Assembly: GCA_002709645.1 (NCBI GenBank)
Contig: PAQG01000030.1
Span: 1-48,822 of the forward strand
DNA length: 48,822 nucleotides
Source: Acidimicrobiaceae bacterium
GTDB lineage: Bacteria > Actinomycetota > Acidimicrobiia > Acidimicrobiales > UBA8592
Reading direction: 5' to 3'
The notes beneath the pieces were generated by a model that was not told the origin of the DNA, did not search any database, and worked only from the letters and a program-made list of their open reading frames with translations. Positions 30,014-38,563 of the stretch are shown here, in pieces. Made by a program: the position numbers and the translations under genes. Positions within the stretch are counted from its first letter, which is position 1; each line of letters begins with the position of its first letter.

Positions 30014-30811
30014 TTATCCAAGTTTCTTAAAGTACAGCTGGAATTCCATTGTTGCTTTATCGTCTACAGATAGGACGACAGCTGACCGAGGCTTATCTAT
30101 TTTATAATTGGCAAGGAGTATCGGGGTTAATTCACCGAAGACGAGGATACGACTACCGTTAAACGATACGTTTAAAACGATTTGTTCTTGACGGGTTACG
30201 CCATGGATGGTGAGATCTCCTGAAACTTCGATTTCAAAACCAGTTTCTAGGTCAGTGGCGGAGCTGAAATCTATTGATTCAACTATGTTGAATGATGCCT
30301 CGGGATAAGCCGAAGTTTCAATTGCTTGTCTTCTGATTGCATTATTTCTTCCAGCATCATCAGTTGTGAGTCCTGTCATGTCAGCAACGATGGTTGGGTT
30401 CTCCCCATTGCCAGTTAAGAGAATATTTGTTCCTTCAATTGTGAATTGTGCTTCCACTCCAGGTGTTCGCCCTACAACAGTTTTCCCTCCAATCCCTACT
30501 AGCTCTTCATCGATTCTGAATCCAACAAAAGATGAATTACACACTGTCGTTAAACATGACTGGTCAAATATTCCAATTTCTGTATCTACCACCCATATAC
30601 CATCCAAAGATTCAACTTGGGTTATGCCCGGATCAGTTAAGGCTTCTTGGCGTGCTTCTTGAGCGGCTTGACTATTTACATCAGCTGGAGAGGGATCTCT
30701 GAAGATCAGAAACCAAGCGAGGAAGACGACGATACAAATTAAAATCGCGCCGCTCATGACCCACTTGGATCTAATACGTTTCTTATTAGCGTTATCTATC
30801 TCTTCCGTCAT
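30014..30811 (-). CDS. Membrane-anchored YceI-family protein
   Basis: The 265-aa protein has a short cytoplasmic N-terminus, one membrane segment (about 18-36) and an extracytoplasmic YceI-like lipocalin barrel. Barrel signatures include YPEASFNI, FEIEVSGDLTIHGVTRQ and a final beta-rich part. YceI proteins bind polyisoprenoids or amphiphilic molecules; the ligand here is unknown. Two cysteines (CLTTVC) near residue 90 could form a disulfide. A weak AGAGAAG precedes the ATG. It is the last gene of a minus-strand run that includes an unknown membrane protein and an M24 peptidase. Confidence 0.85.
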   Translation of the reverse strand: MTEEIDNANKKRIRSKWVMSGAILICIVVFLAWFLIFRDPSPADVNSQAAQEARQEALTDPGITQVESLDGIWVVDTEIGIFDQSCLTTVCNSSFVGFRIDEELVGIGGKTVVGRTPGVEAQFTIEGTNILLTGNGENPTIVADMTGLTTDDAGRNNAIRRQAIETSAYPEASFNIVESIDFSSATDLETGFEIEVSGDLTIHGVTRQEQIVLNVSFNGSRILVFGELTPILLANYKIDKPRSAVVLSVDDKATMEFQLYFKKLG

Positions 30812-30876
30812 GTCATCTTCTCTTATCTAAGTTGTTGGAATTATAATAAAAAAGGCCTTAGGTTTAATTTATTGCT

Positions 30877-31734
30877 TCAGGCATCGAGAAGAATTCTAGC
30901 TACGAGATCCATTCCGAAACCAGTTAGAATTGCTAGATACATTAGCCCTGTTGCGGCCATAACTGCAGAGTATTGTTTCTCTTTTAGGGCCATTCTTGTT
31001 ACTCCGACAAGGCAGATAGTTGCTATGACACAGGCAACCCAAAACCAACCCAAAAGACCATTGTAATTATCATCAATATTCCCATTCAGAACTGAAAGCA
31101 TTCCAGTAGGCAGACATAAGAGAATAAGTTCTGGTACCCAAAGGATTCCTGTCCATCTGACTAATTGATGGATAGGTTCGCGTGACAAACCAGGCTGCAC
31201 TAAGTACCAGTGCCCGAGAAGCATTGAGTTTGAAACTGCTCCGAGAAATGCAGCACCAACAATTGTTCTCGCTATTGAAAGCGCTACTGGCCCTCCAGCA
31301 TCTATGGAGCCAGCAATTAAGCCGACCATGCCGATGAAAGGAGCGGCTAGGTCTAAAGCAGGTGGGAATTCTTTCGGTGTATTGGAATCTTCAATAGCTT
31401 CTTGATTGTTTCTCCCTAACATTTCTGCGACTCTTACTACACGAGATGACTGGAGTGCTCTTTGACCTTCCACCCCTGCCTTTCGTCTTGCTACAGAAAA
31501 TCCTAAAGCAATGGCTATTGCGAATAGGAACAGAATTGTTGAGAACTCTCGAACCCATAAAGTTCCTGAAGTCAAACCTGTTACGAGGCTCAAAGAAGCA
31601 ATTCCTAAGTAAACGATTCGAGTTGTCCATCCGTATCCAAGCCCGACAAGACGTTGTTTTCCGGTAACCCATAAAAAAAATGCTCCCCCTACTGCCCATT
31701 GGAGCAAGAAGGTGGCGGCTTCAAAGTTGATCAT
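30877..31734 (-). CDS. Polytopic membrane protein of unknown function
   Basis: I do not recognise the family. The 285-aa protein has about eight hydrophobic segments, with a cytoplasmic-looking charged stretch (about 88-120) between the third and fourth. A conserved-looking SMLLGHWYLVQPGLSREP block contains a histidine inside a membrane region, which could bind a metal or haem. Translation likely starts at the ATG with AGGG five nt upstream. The gene follows the M24 peptidase stop by seven nt and so is in the same operon. A short T-rich region without a strong hairpin follows it. Confidence 0.7.
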   Translation of the reverse strand: MINFEAATFLLQWAVGGAFFLWVTGKQRLVGLGYGWTTRIVYLGIASLSLVTGLTSGTLWVREFSTILFLFAIAIALGFSVARRKAGVEGQRALQSSRVVRVAEMLGRNNQEAIEDSNTPKEFPPALDLAAPFIGMVGLIAGSIDAGGPVALSIARTIVGAAFLGAVSNSMLLGHWYLVQPGLSREPIHQLVRWTGILWVPELILLCLPTGMLSVLNGNIDDNYNGLLGWFWVACVIATICLVGVTRMALKEKQYSAVMAATGLMYLAILTGFGMDLVARILLDA

Positions 31735-31741
31735 CTTTTCC

Positions 31742-32845
31742 CTAGCGGATTAGTGCAAGATCATGGTTTGCGGCGTTAAGTGAAATTGGCCCGTCATTTG
31801 TTACGGCGACAATATCTTCCAGTCGGGCACCCCATTTGTTGGGAATATATATGCCTGGTTCAATGCTAAAGACATTCCCTATTTGGAGAGGGACCCCATT
31901 GCCTTCAACGATATAGGGTTCCTCATGTGCTTCTACACCTATACCGTGACCAGTCCTATGGATGAAGTATTTTCCATAACCTCCTTGAGTGATAATTTCC
32001 CTTCCGGCTCTATCAACCTCTTCAGCGGGGACGCCCTCCTGGCATAGCTGGACTTGTTTCGCTTGTGCATCTTGGAGGATTTGGTACATTTCTTGAAATT
32101 CTTGCGGCGGATCTCCAGTCCATACACATCGCGTGATGTCAGAGCAGTAACCGACACCGTCTTTACCAATCATTGTCCCTCCGAAATCACAAAGAACTAC
32201 CTCTGATTCGTGTACTACTCTTTCTCCAGGTTCATGATGTGGGCTGGCTGCATTTTCACCGGCAGCGACAATCGCAAAATTAACTTTGGTGTGACCCTCT
32301 AGAATTATTTGTCTTCCGATTTCATCAGATATTTGTTTCTCGGTTTGGCCCACAAGATCTATTTCACCTGATTGAAGACGGGCAGCAATTCTGTCAACAG
32401 CGGAAGAAGCTTGCTGCAGGCGGAGTAACTCATCTTCACTTTTTATTGCCCTGAGTTGACTTGTAAGAATACTCGCTTTTGATAACTGAAGATCAGGTAA
32501 GTAATTTAGGATGTCTATTGTGAACCGACTCCAGGTGGTGTCTCCAACCGCCACAGTTTCTGTTCCGCGCAGCAAGTTGGCGACTACACGTATTGGGTCT
32601 TCTGTTTCCCTCCAAGGGTGTATTTTGAATAGATCTGGCATCTTTGTCACTCTCGGTGCTTCTAATTCGGGAATGATTAAGACGGGTTGCTCTCCTGTTT
32701 GAAGCACCAGCATGGTAAGGCGTTCAAGTGGCATCGCTTCATACCCCGTGAAATAAGGAAGGTCCGCTCCAACAGAAAGCAGCATTGCATCAATGTTGCT
32801 TTCTAACATTAAATTCTGCGCATTCTGTAAGCGATCTTTAAACAT
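31742..32845 (-). CDS. M24 family metallopeptidase (Xaa-Pro dipeptidase/aminopeptidase)
   Basis: The protein has the two-domain layout of prolidase-like enzymes. Dinuclear metal ligands are present in CDFGGTMIGKDGVGYCSDITR, HRTGHGIGVEAHEEP, FSIEPGIYIP and RLEDIVAVT. It should cleave X-Pro peptides, although some relatives act on other substrates. The ATG at 32845 is preferred over one at 32881. It has TATTCT exactly six nt upstream, as for other leaderless genes here, and the protein then starts MFKDRLQNAQ like its relatives. It lies 54 nt downstream of the lipB-lipA fusion. Confidence 0.9.
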   Translation of the reverse strand: MFKDRLQNAQNLMLESNIDAMLLSVGADLPYFTGYEAMPLERLTMLVLQTGEQPVLIIPELEAPRVTKMPDLFKIHPWRETEDPIRVVANLLRGTETVAVGDTTWSRFTIDILNYLPDLQLSKASILTSQLRAIKSEDELLRLQQASSAVDRIAARLQSGEIDLVGQTEKQISDEIGRQIILEGHTKVNFAIVAAGENAASPHHEPGERVVHESEVVLCDFGGTMIGKDGVGYCSDITRCVWTGDPPQEFQEMYQILQDAQAKQVQLCQEGVPAEEVDRAGREIITQGGYGKYFIHRTGHGIGVEAHEEPYIVEGNGVPLQIGNVFSIEPGIYIPNKWGARLEDIVAVTNDGPISLNAANHDLALIR

Positions 32846-32851
32846 GATATA

Positions 32852-32857
32852 AGAATA
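32852..32857 (-). promoter_or_regulatory. -10 element (TATTCT), leaderless M24 peptidase gene
   Basis: TATTCT is followed by six nt and the ATG at 32845. This favours that start over the upstream ATG at 32881. Confidence 0.42.
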
Positions 32858-32899
32858 GGTTGAACTGAACACTGAAGGCATATTCAGTGGTACTGGAAA

Positions 32900-34639
32900 T
32901 CACTTACTTATTTTTTCTGCAGCTACAAGTTCCGATTTTTTAGCGTGATAACTGCTTCTTGTCAGAGGGCTCGCCTCAACGTGTGCTATCCCTATTGCTT
33001 CCCCAATGAGTTGCAATTCTTTGAATTCGTTTGGCGTCCACCATTTACGAATTGGTAAATGATTCGTTGTCGGGCGTAAATATTGGCCCAAGGTCACGAT
33101 ATCTACACCTATTTCCTGAAGGTCTTTGAGCGTTAGCAGGACTTCTGCTTTCCGTTCACCTAATCCGACCATGATTGATGTTTTGGTTACTAGTCCAAAT
33201 TGTTTTGCTCGGGCTAAAACTGCGAGGCTCCTTGCGTAACTCGCTGATGGTCGGACGCGTCTTTGTAGTCTTGGCACAGTTTCAATATTGTGGTTCAAAA
33301 CGTCGGGTTTCGCTTCAAATATCGTTTGTAAGTGCTCGGGATTCCCTTTGAGGTCTGATATTAATACTTCTACTTTGGTCTTCGGGTTTTTAGAACGAAC
33401 CCTTTCAATGATTTCTTTTATGTGGTTCGCCCCACTGTCATTAAGGTCATCGCGTGCGACCATTGTGATGACTGCATATTCAAGTTGCATCCCTTTGACA
33501 GCTTCAGCAATACGGTCAGGTTCTTGACTATCGACAGCTTCTGGTTTTCTAGTATCTACTAAACAAAATCCGCATGCTCTTGTGCATCGTTCTCCAAGAG
33601 CCATGAAAGTGGCAGTTCCTTGATTCCAGCATTCAAAGATATTGGGGCATCCTGCTTCTTCACAAACAGTGGTCAACTCGTATTGGCGCATGGTTTTCTT
33701 AAGGTCCCTATATTGAGGACCCATATTGGCTTTCACACGCATCCATTCGGGCTTTCTTTCAATTGGTGACTCGTTATTCTTTTTCTTCGTTCTTTTTGAT
33801 TTTTGAGTGATTGAAACCGGAATTGTTTCAGTTAGCGGTCTCAGCTGTGCTGCTTTGGGGGTATCTCCTGGTCCTTTACCTCTTGAAAAAGCGCTGAGTT
33901 CATTTTTTCTTTGGCTCCAAGCAACATCCATTCTTTCCAATTCACCTTTACCCCATTTCGCTGCTGCGAGTTCTACCACAATGTTGGTTACTTCTTCCAT
34001 AGAGGTTGATAAGTCTTCTTGAGCAAGAGATGTCACCGATTTATCACTAATGCCACAAGGAACGATCGCATTGAAAAATTTCATATCTGGATCAACATTT
34101 AAGGCAAACCCATGCATTGATCTCCCTCGCGTTAAACGCACACCAACGGCTGCAATTTTTCGTGGGGTATCAGTTTGAGCATCTACCCATACTCCTGGGT
34201 ATTTGTCCAGACGAGAACATTCAGGAAGACCGATTTCAGCCAATGCATTAATTATCAGGTCTTCTACTGAGTGAACGTAAGCGACTGTATCTGCCATTCC
34301 CCCACCTCTTTTACCTGGAAGGGACAAGATTGGATATCCGACTAGTTGACCGGGTCCATGGTAGGTAACATCCCCTCCACGATTAGTCTTTACGACTTCC
34401 ACCCCTAGGCTTTTAGGGTCAAGGATAATATTGGATTCTTGTCCCCTAACTCCTAATGTGAACACATGGTGGTGTTCTAATAGAAGGAGGTGGTTTTCTT
34501 TACCGTTGGCGAACAATGCGTTTTGCATTGCTAAAGCATCTTGATACGAGACTTTTCCTAGCCACCGCACATTTAATGGTTTTACTAGATTTGTAGTGTT
34601 ATTTTCTAGATCTTTAAACGCCTGCTTTTCCATGTTCAT
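32900..34639 (-). CDS. lipB-lipA: LipB-LipA fusion: octanoyltransferase joined to lipoyl synthase
   Basis: One uninterrupted 579-codon frame encodes both steps of de novo lipoate assembly. Residues about 20-235 are LipB: RGGDVTYHGPGQL (87-99), Lys161 in RKIAAVGVR and catalytic Cys195 in PCGI. A lysine-rich linker (about 240-293) follows. Residues about 295-579 are LipA, a radical-SAM enzyme with the auxiliary-cluster cysteines 326, 331 and 337, the radical-SAM CTRACGFC (352, 356, 359) and the C-terminal RSSYHA serine that binds the auxiliary cluster. LipB moves octanoyl from acyl carrier protein to E2 or GcvH domains and LipA inserts two sulfurs. TAGAAT eight nt before the third codon (ATG at 34633) suggests that ATG may be the true start. 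lpd lies just upstream. Confidence 0.95.
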   Translation of the reverse strand: MNMEKQAFKDLENNTTNLVKPLNVRWLGKVSYQDALAMQNALFANGKENHLLLLEHHHVFTLGVRGQESNIILDPKSLGVEVVKTNRGGDVTYHGPGQLVGYPILSLPGKRGGGMADTVAYVHSVEDLIINALAEIGLPECSRLDKYPGVWVDAQTDTPRKIAAVGVRLTRGRSMHGFALNVDPDMKFFNAIVPCGISDKSVTSLAQEDLSTSMEEVTNIVVELAAAKWGKGELERMDVAWSQRKNELSAFSRGKGPGDTPKAAQLRPLTETIPVSITQKSKRTKKKNNESPIERKPEWMRVKANMGPQYRDLKKTMRQYELTTVCEEAGCPNIFECWNQGTATFMALGERCTRACGFCLVDTRKPEAVDSQEPDRIAEAVKGMQLEYAVITMVARDDLNDSGANHIKEIIERVRSKNPKTKVEVLISDLKGNPEHLQTIFEAKPDVLNHNIETVPRLQRRVRPSASYARSLAVLARAKQFGLVTKTSIMVGLGERKAEVLLTLKDLQEIGVDIVTLGQYLRPTTNHLPIRKWWTPNEFKELQLIGEAIGIAHVEASPLTRSSYHAKKSELVAAEKISK

Positions 34640-34641
34640 CT

Positions 34642-34647
34642 ATTCTA
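34642..34647 (-). promoter_or_regulatory. -10 element (TAGAAT) for lipB-lipA
   Basis: TAGAAT lies eight nt before the ATG at 34633 and only two nt before the ATG at 34639. If used, it selects the shorter start. Confidence 0.35.
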
Positions 34648-34680
34648 ATTAAAAAATCGGAAGGCAATGAATTTTCTTAA

Positions 34681-36087
34681 TTAACCGTGTAATGCCCTGC
34701 CTGTTAAAGCTAAGACAGTTTCTCCAAACAGTTCGCTCATTGTTGGATGTGGTTGAATGAATTCAGCTACTTCATCAACTGTTGCTTCCCAATTAATCGC
34801 TAAGTAGCCCTGACCTAGTTGCTCAGTTACCCAAGGGCCGACCATGTGAACTCCTAGTATTTGTCCGCTTCGCCCATTATGTGATTTTTCTGCAATTACT
34901 TTTACGAGTCCTTCAGTCTCGCCTACGATCATGGCTCTCCCATTTCCTGTGAATCGGTGTTTGGATACTTCTATCTCGTATCCAGATTCTTTTGCTTTTG
35001 ATTCAGTGAGTCCAGCGAAAGCTACTTCTGGATGGCAATAAATAGCCCATGGCACTTTGTCATAATCAACAGGAGTAGCATCCTCACCACAAATATCTTT
35101 GATTACCATGATTGCTTCGGCAAATGCTACATGGGCTAATTGGGGTGTATTGATCAAATCCCCTATTGCATAAACATCCTCTTCATCGGTTCTGCAGAAT
35201 GAGTCAACAGGGATAAACCCACCGGTGTCAACTGTAATCGAAGTTTCGCTTAGACCTAGAAGGTCTGCAAATGGTCGCCGTCCTATGGAAATGACTACTT
35301 TTTCGACGTTGATGTCTTCACCCTCGAGATGGAGCGCTACCATATCTTCTTTTTTGGTGTGTCCTTTAACAGTGCTGTCTGTGAGTATATTGATTCCTCG
35401 TTTTTTGAATGAACGACTAACAGCTTTTGAAAGATCTTTATCGCAGCCTGCGAGAATGTCAGGTAGCGCTTCAACGATGGTTACGCTTGAGCCGAAATCA
35501 TTTAGCGCCGATGCGAATTCAACCCCGATGGCTCCCCCACCAATAATCGCCACAGATTCTGGTACTTCGTCCAAAGAGAGCAATTCATCTGAAGTGAGAA
35601 TCCTATGACCATCTATTTCAAATCCTGGAATGGTTCTCGGTTTAGAGCCGCTTGCAAGAATCACATGGTCGCCATTTATCATGATTTCAGAGTTGTCGAT
35701 TCCTTGAATCTTGACTTCTCTATCAGGCATCAGACTTCCAATTCCGTTGAAAACGTTTACTTTCCGCCGTTCTAAAAGACTCTCCACTCCTTTGGTGAGT
35801 TGATTAATTACTCCTTGTTTCCTCTCCATGGTCTTTGACAAATTTAATGTGGGTTCGGATGATATGACACCGAATTCTTCAGCTTCGCGGACAGTTCTGA
35901 GAACTGAAGCAGTCTCTAAAAGTTCTTTTGCTGGAATGCACCCAACATGCAAACAAGTCCCCCCTATCTTTGCCATTTCTACAAGCGCTACGTTCATTCC
36001 AGCTGCGGCTCCATACAATGCTGACGCGTAACCACCAGGACCACCGCCAATTACTATCAAATCAAAGTGCTTTGGTTCTTGACTCAT
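34681..36087 (-). CDS. lpd: Dihydrolipoamide dehydrogenase (E3)
   Basis: This flavoprotein re-oxidises the lipoyl arms of pyruvate and 2-oxoglutarate dehydrogenases and of the glycine cleavage system. The 468-aa chain has the FAD motif GGGPGG (14-19), the redox disulfide GGTCLHVGC (Cys45, Cys50), an NAD motif GGGAIG and the C-terminal HPTMSE active-site base pair. Placement directly upstream of the lipoate-making fusion groups lipoate synthesis with lipoate use. TAGGAT six nt before the ATG indicates a leaderless mRNA; a perfect inverted repeat further upstream overlaps the -35 area and may be an operator. Confidence 0.96.
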   Translation of the reverse strand: MSQEPKHFDLIVIGGGPGGYASALYGAAAGMNVALVEMAKIGGTCLHVGCIPAKELLETASVLRTVREAEEFGVISSEPTLNLSKTMERKQGVINQLTKGVESLLERRKVNVFNGIGSLMPDREVKIQGIDNSEIMINGDHVILASGSKPRTIPGFEIDGHRILTSDELLSLDEVPESVAIIGGGAIGVEFASALNDFGSSVTIVEALPDILAGCDKDLSKAVSRSFKKRGINILTDSTVKGHTKKEDMVALHLEGEDINVEKVVISIGRRPFADLLGLSETSITVDTGGFIPVDSFCRTDEEDVYAIGDLINTPQLAHVAFAEAIMVIKDICGEDATPVDYDKVPWAIYCHPEVAFAGLTESKAKESGYEIEVSKHRFTGNGRAMIVGETEGLVKVIAEKSHNGRSGQILGVHMVGPWVTEQLGQGYLAINWEATVDEVAEFIQPHPTMSELFGETVLALTGRALHG

Positions 36088-36093
36088 AGGGCG

Positions 36094-36099
36094 ATCCTA
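36094..36099 (-). promoter_or_regulatory. -10 element (TAGGAT), leaderless lpd
   Basis: TAGGAT is followed by exactly six nt and the lpd ATG. The inverted repeat at 36113-36137 begins 13 nt further upstream. Confidence 0.45.
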
Positions 36100-36112
36100 T
36101 CTTGATCATTTG

Positions 36113-36137
36113 CTTTGCAGGCTATTATTCTGCAAAG
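36113..36137. repeat. Perfect 8-bp inverted repeat, possible lpd operator
   Basis: CTTTGCAG and CTGCAAAG are exact reverse complements separated by nine nt. The repeat overlaps where the -35 of the lpd promoter should be and lies just after the small ORF at 36151-36240. A repressor site is the favoured reading; a hairpin ending the small ORF transcript is possible, but no T-run follows it. Confidence 0.4.
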
Positions 36138-36150
36138 GAATAGCTGCTTT

Positions 36151-36240
36151 TCAGGAAGCTACGAGAACTTGGACAGTAAATGCTAAGAGGATCGCCAAAC
36201 CGCAAACGAGAGAAACGATGATTAGCATTTTTGTACTCAT
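36151..36240 (-). CDS. Putative 29-aa single-span membrane protein
   Basis: An ATG-to-TGA frame of 29 codons encodes MSTKMLIIVSL followed by a hydrophobic stretch and a VLVAS end. Nearly the whole peptide is one membrane helix with a positive residue at the N-side. It occupies a 286-nt gap between lpd and the divergent ubiA that would otherwise hold only promoters. No strong ribosome-binding site is seen; a TAGCCT hexamer lies ten nt before the ATG. The function is unknown, and it could be a chance frame, though the helix-like pattern is notable. Confidence 0.4.
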   Translation of the reverse strand: MSTKMLIIVSLVCGLAILLAFTVQVLVAS

Positions 36241-36373
36241 GGCGACTTCAAGGCTACTAGATGAGATTGATTATTATAAATCTATTGTGCTTTGAATCTA
36301 GAAAGGTCGGGTCACAGGAACTGGTTTTTTCCAGATAGCGACTGATACTGTCAAGAACTAGGTTAGGTGGAGT

Positions 36374-37231
36374 ATGAGTGAACTGAGTTACGTGGTACGG
36401 GCTTTGCGACCGGGCCAGTGGGTTAAGAATCTACTCGTTTTGAGTGCTCCTATTGCTGCCGGAACATTTACTGAAACTACTACTTTCATTAAAGCTTTAC
36501 TCTCTATGGTCTTATTTATTTTTGCTTCCTCAGCTGTATATGTTTTTAATGATATTCGCGATAAGCAACTTGACGGTTTCCATCAAACAAAATCTCTTCG
36601 GCCAATAGCTTCGGGTCAAGTTTCTCTTAAATTAGCTATTCTTGTCGGGGTTTCGTGTTTTCTGATTGCGTTAATCAACGGTCTTTTCTTTAACCTATCC
36701 GTGGGGTTTGTGTTAATAATCTATTTCGCTGTCAATGTCGCATATTCATTGCATTTCAAGAATGTTCCCTTCATTGAAATGTTATTCATAGCATCTGGGT
36801 TCGCTCTTCGCGCTATAACTGGTGGCATTGCCACTAACACAGCGTTTACTTTCAGCTATGTTTCCGTTATATCATTTTCATCTTTGTGCCTCGTTTCTTG
36901 TAAAAGGTATTCGGAACTTGTCGCACATGAGAAATATGATTTCCGACCTGTTTTAAATCGTTATTCCCAGCGAAATCTTTCTATCGCTATAGCTACCTCT
37001 ATTCTGGGGAGTTTTTCAATGTATTTGGTCTGGGTTTCTCGGGATCAGACCACGAATATTGTGTTAGCGATTATTTCTTTAGGAATATACTCTTTAGCTC
37101 TTATTCGATTCGGGCACCTCGCGAAAGTAGGATTCTGTGAAGATCCTGCGCTTGTCTTATTTAAAGATCGATTACTTATTATTCTGCTTCTTTTATGGAT
37201 GTGTATATACGTAGGGGCAGTGTATGGATAG
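36374..37231 (+). CDS. ubiA: UbiA-type decaprenyl-phosphate phosphoribosyltransferase
   Basis: The enzyme moves 5-phosphoribose from PRPP to decaprenyl phosphate, the committed step to decaprenyl-phospho-arabinose, donor for cell-wall arabinan. The 285-aa membrane protein has the two aspartate-rich prenyltransferase motifs: NDIRDKQLD (59-67), and a second-loop region around YSLHFKNVPFIE. The HQTKSLRPIASG segment is typical of this subfamily. About eight to nine membrane helices are evident. AGGTGGAG precedes the ATG. The stop overlaps dprE1 by eight nt, and dprE1 acts two steps later in the same pathway (a phosphatase step lies between), which supports the specific assignment over other UbiA enzymes. 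Confidence 0.9.
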   Translation: MSELSYVVRALRPGQWVKNLLVLSAPIAAGTFTETTTFIKALLSMVLFIFASSAVYVFNDIRDKQLDGFHQTKSLRPIASGQVSLKLAILVGVSCFLIALINGLFFNLSVGFVLIIYFAVNVAYSLHFKNVPFIEMLFIASGFALRAITGGIATNTAFTFSYVSVISFSSLCLVSCKRYSELVAHEKYDFRPVLNRYSQRNLSIAIATSILGSFSMYLVWVSRDQTTNIVLAIISLGIYSLALIRFGHLAKVGFCEDPALVLFKDRLLIILLLLWMCIYVGAVYG

Positions 37232-38561
37232 GAAGACCATTAAAAGTTGGGGAGGAGTCCATGTTTCAAAGTCATGGCAATTTAACCCCGTCAATGAAAA
37301 AGAAGTTGTTTCGTTGTTCAAATTGAATGACGAATATGGTGTGATTCCTCGTGGTTCAGGCAATAGTTACGGTGATCAAGCATTGAATTCAAAAGGTGGG
37401 ATAGTCTCCATACAAGATTTTCCCGAACATGATGAACTATCTATTACTTCTGAGGGATATGCATCTGTTCACGGCGGAACATCGTATGCGGCGCTACTAA
37501 GTGCTTCTGTAAAACAGGGTTGGATTATGCCTGTTGTCCCTGGTTCGAAATCAATAACGATTGGTGGCGCAATCGCTGCTGATGCTCACGGGAAAAACCA
37601 TTTTCACAAGTCAAGTATTTCTTCCTGCTTAATTGATATTGATCTCCTAACATCAAAGGGGTCAGTTGTTAGATGCGATAGGTCGCATGAACCTGAGTTA
37701 TTTTGGGCGACTGTAGGGGGTTTCGGTTTAACTGGTTTGATATTGAAAGCAACCGTTCAACTAGAAAAAATAGAATCCAACCAACTCAATGTAAAATCAG
37801 AGAAATTTTTAGATTTTGATGAATTGATCAACCGTTTCAATACAGCAGCTTTAAGTCATTCATATTGTGTCGCTTGGCTGGATCTTCTATCAAAAACTCA
37901 GTCTGGTAGGGGAATAATTCAATCCGCTGATCCAGCCAGTGCCTCTTCTGAAGCGTTGTCATACGAATCTCCTCGACGGGTAAGCATCCCGGAATTAATT
38001 CCTTTTAATCTTGTTAATAAAGCGAGTTGCGGGGCATTCAATACGGTTAAGTTCCATGGTCATCCATCAGAAATGCAACAAAAGTCAGTTCGATTTCCAG
38101 AATTCCTTCACCCATTAGATCGTGTAAGAAATTGGAATAATTTGTACGGTAGGAAGGGTTTTTTCCAGTGGCAGATTGTTGTTCCTGAGACGGAAGAGTC
38201 TTTCTTAGAAGAAATCATAAGCAAGTTAGGTGATTTGCCGCTCCTCCCTTCCCTTGCAGTCCTGAAGAGACTTGGTGTAGAAAGTGGAAGTTATTTATCC
38301 TTCTGTAAACCGGGATGGACTTTGGCTGTAGATTTTCCCTTCGGAAGTGAAGCGAGTAGAGGTCTTTTACACAATTTTGATAAAAGGCTTGCTGACATCG
38401 GGGGGCGCATATACCTAGCTAAGGATGGAGGGATGAATCCAGATTTACTAAACACAATGTATCCCCGTTTAGGCGATTGGAAACAGATTAGGAAGGAATA
38501 CGATCCGGGGAATATCTGGCAAAGCGATTTTTCAAGAAGGCTTAATTTAACTGATTCCTAG
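37224..38561 (+). CDS. dprE1: Decaprenylphosphoryl-beta-D-ribose oxidase
   Basis: DprE1 is an FAD enzyme that oxidises the 2'-hydroxyl of decaprenyl-phospho-ribose; with DprE2 it epimerises ribose to arabinose. The 445-aa protein has PRGSGNSYGD (42-51) for FAD and GSKSITIGGAIAADAHGKN. The C-terminal IYLAKDGGM contains the conserved active-site lysine, and the final MYPRLGDWKQIRKEYDP block fits the family. The PGWTLAVDFP segment has Ala368 where the mycobacterial enzyme, as I recall it, has the cysteine attacked by benzothiazinones. DprE2 is not in the window. It is coupled to ubiA by an eight-nt overlap. Confidence 0.93.
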   Translation: MDRKTIKSWGGVHVSKSWQFNPVNEKEVVSLFKLNDEYGVIPRGSGNSYGDQALNSKGGIVSIQDFPEHDELSITSEGYASVHGGTSYAALLSASVKQGWIMPVVPGSKSITIGGAIAADAHGKNHFHKSSISSCLIDIDLLTSKGSVVRCDRSHEPELFWATVGGFGLTGLILKATVQLEKIESNQLNVKSEKFLDFDELINRFNTAALSHSYCVAWLDLLSKTQSGRGIIQSADPASASSEALSYESPRRVSIPELIPFNLVNKASCGAFNTVKFHGHPSEMQQKSVRFPEFLHPLDRVRNWNNLYGRKGFFQWQIVVPETEESFLEEIISKLGDLPLLPSLAVLKRLGVESGSYLSFCKPGWTLAVDFPFGSEASRGLLHNFDKRLADIGGRIYLAKDGGMNPDLLNTMYPRLGDWKQIRKEYDPGNIWQSDFSRRLNLTDS

Positions 38562-38563
38562 AG

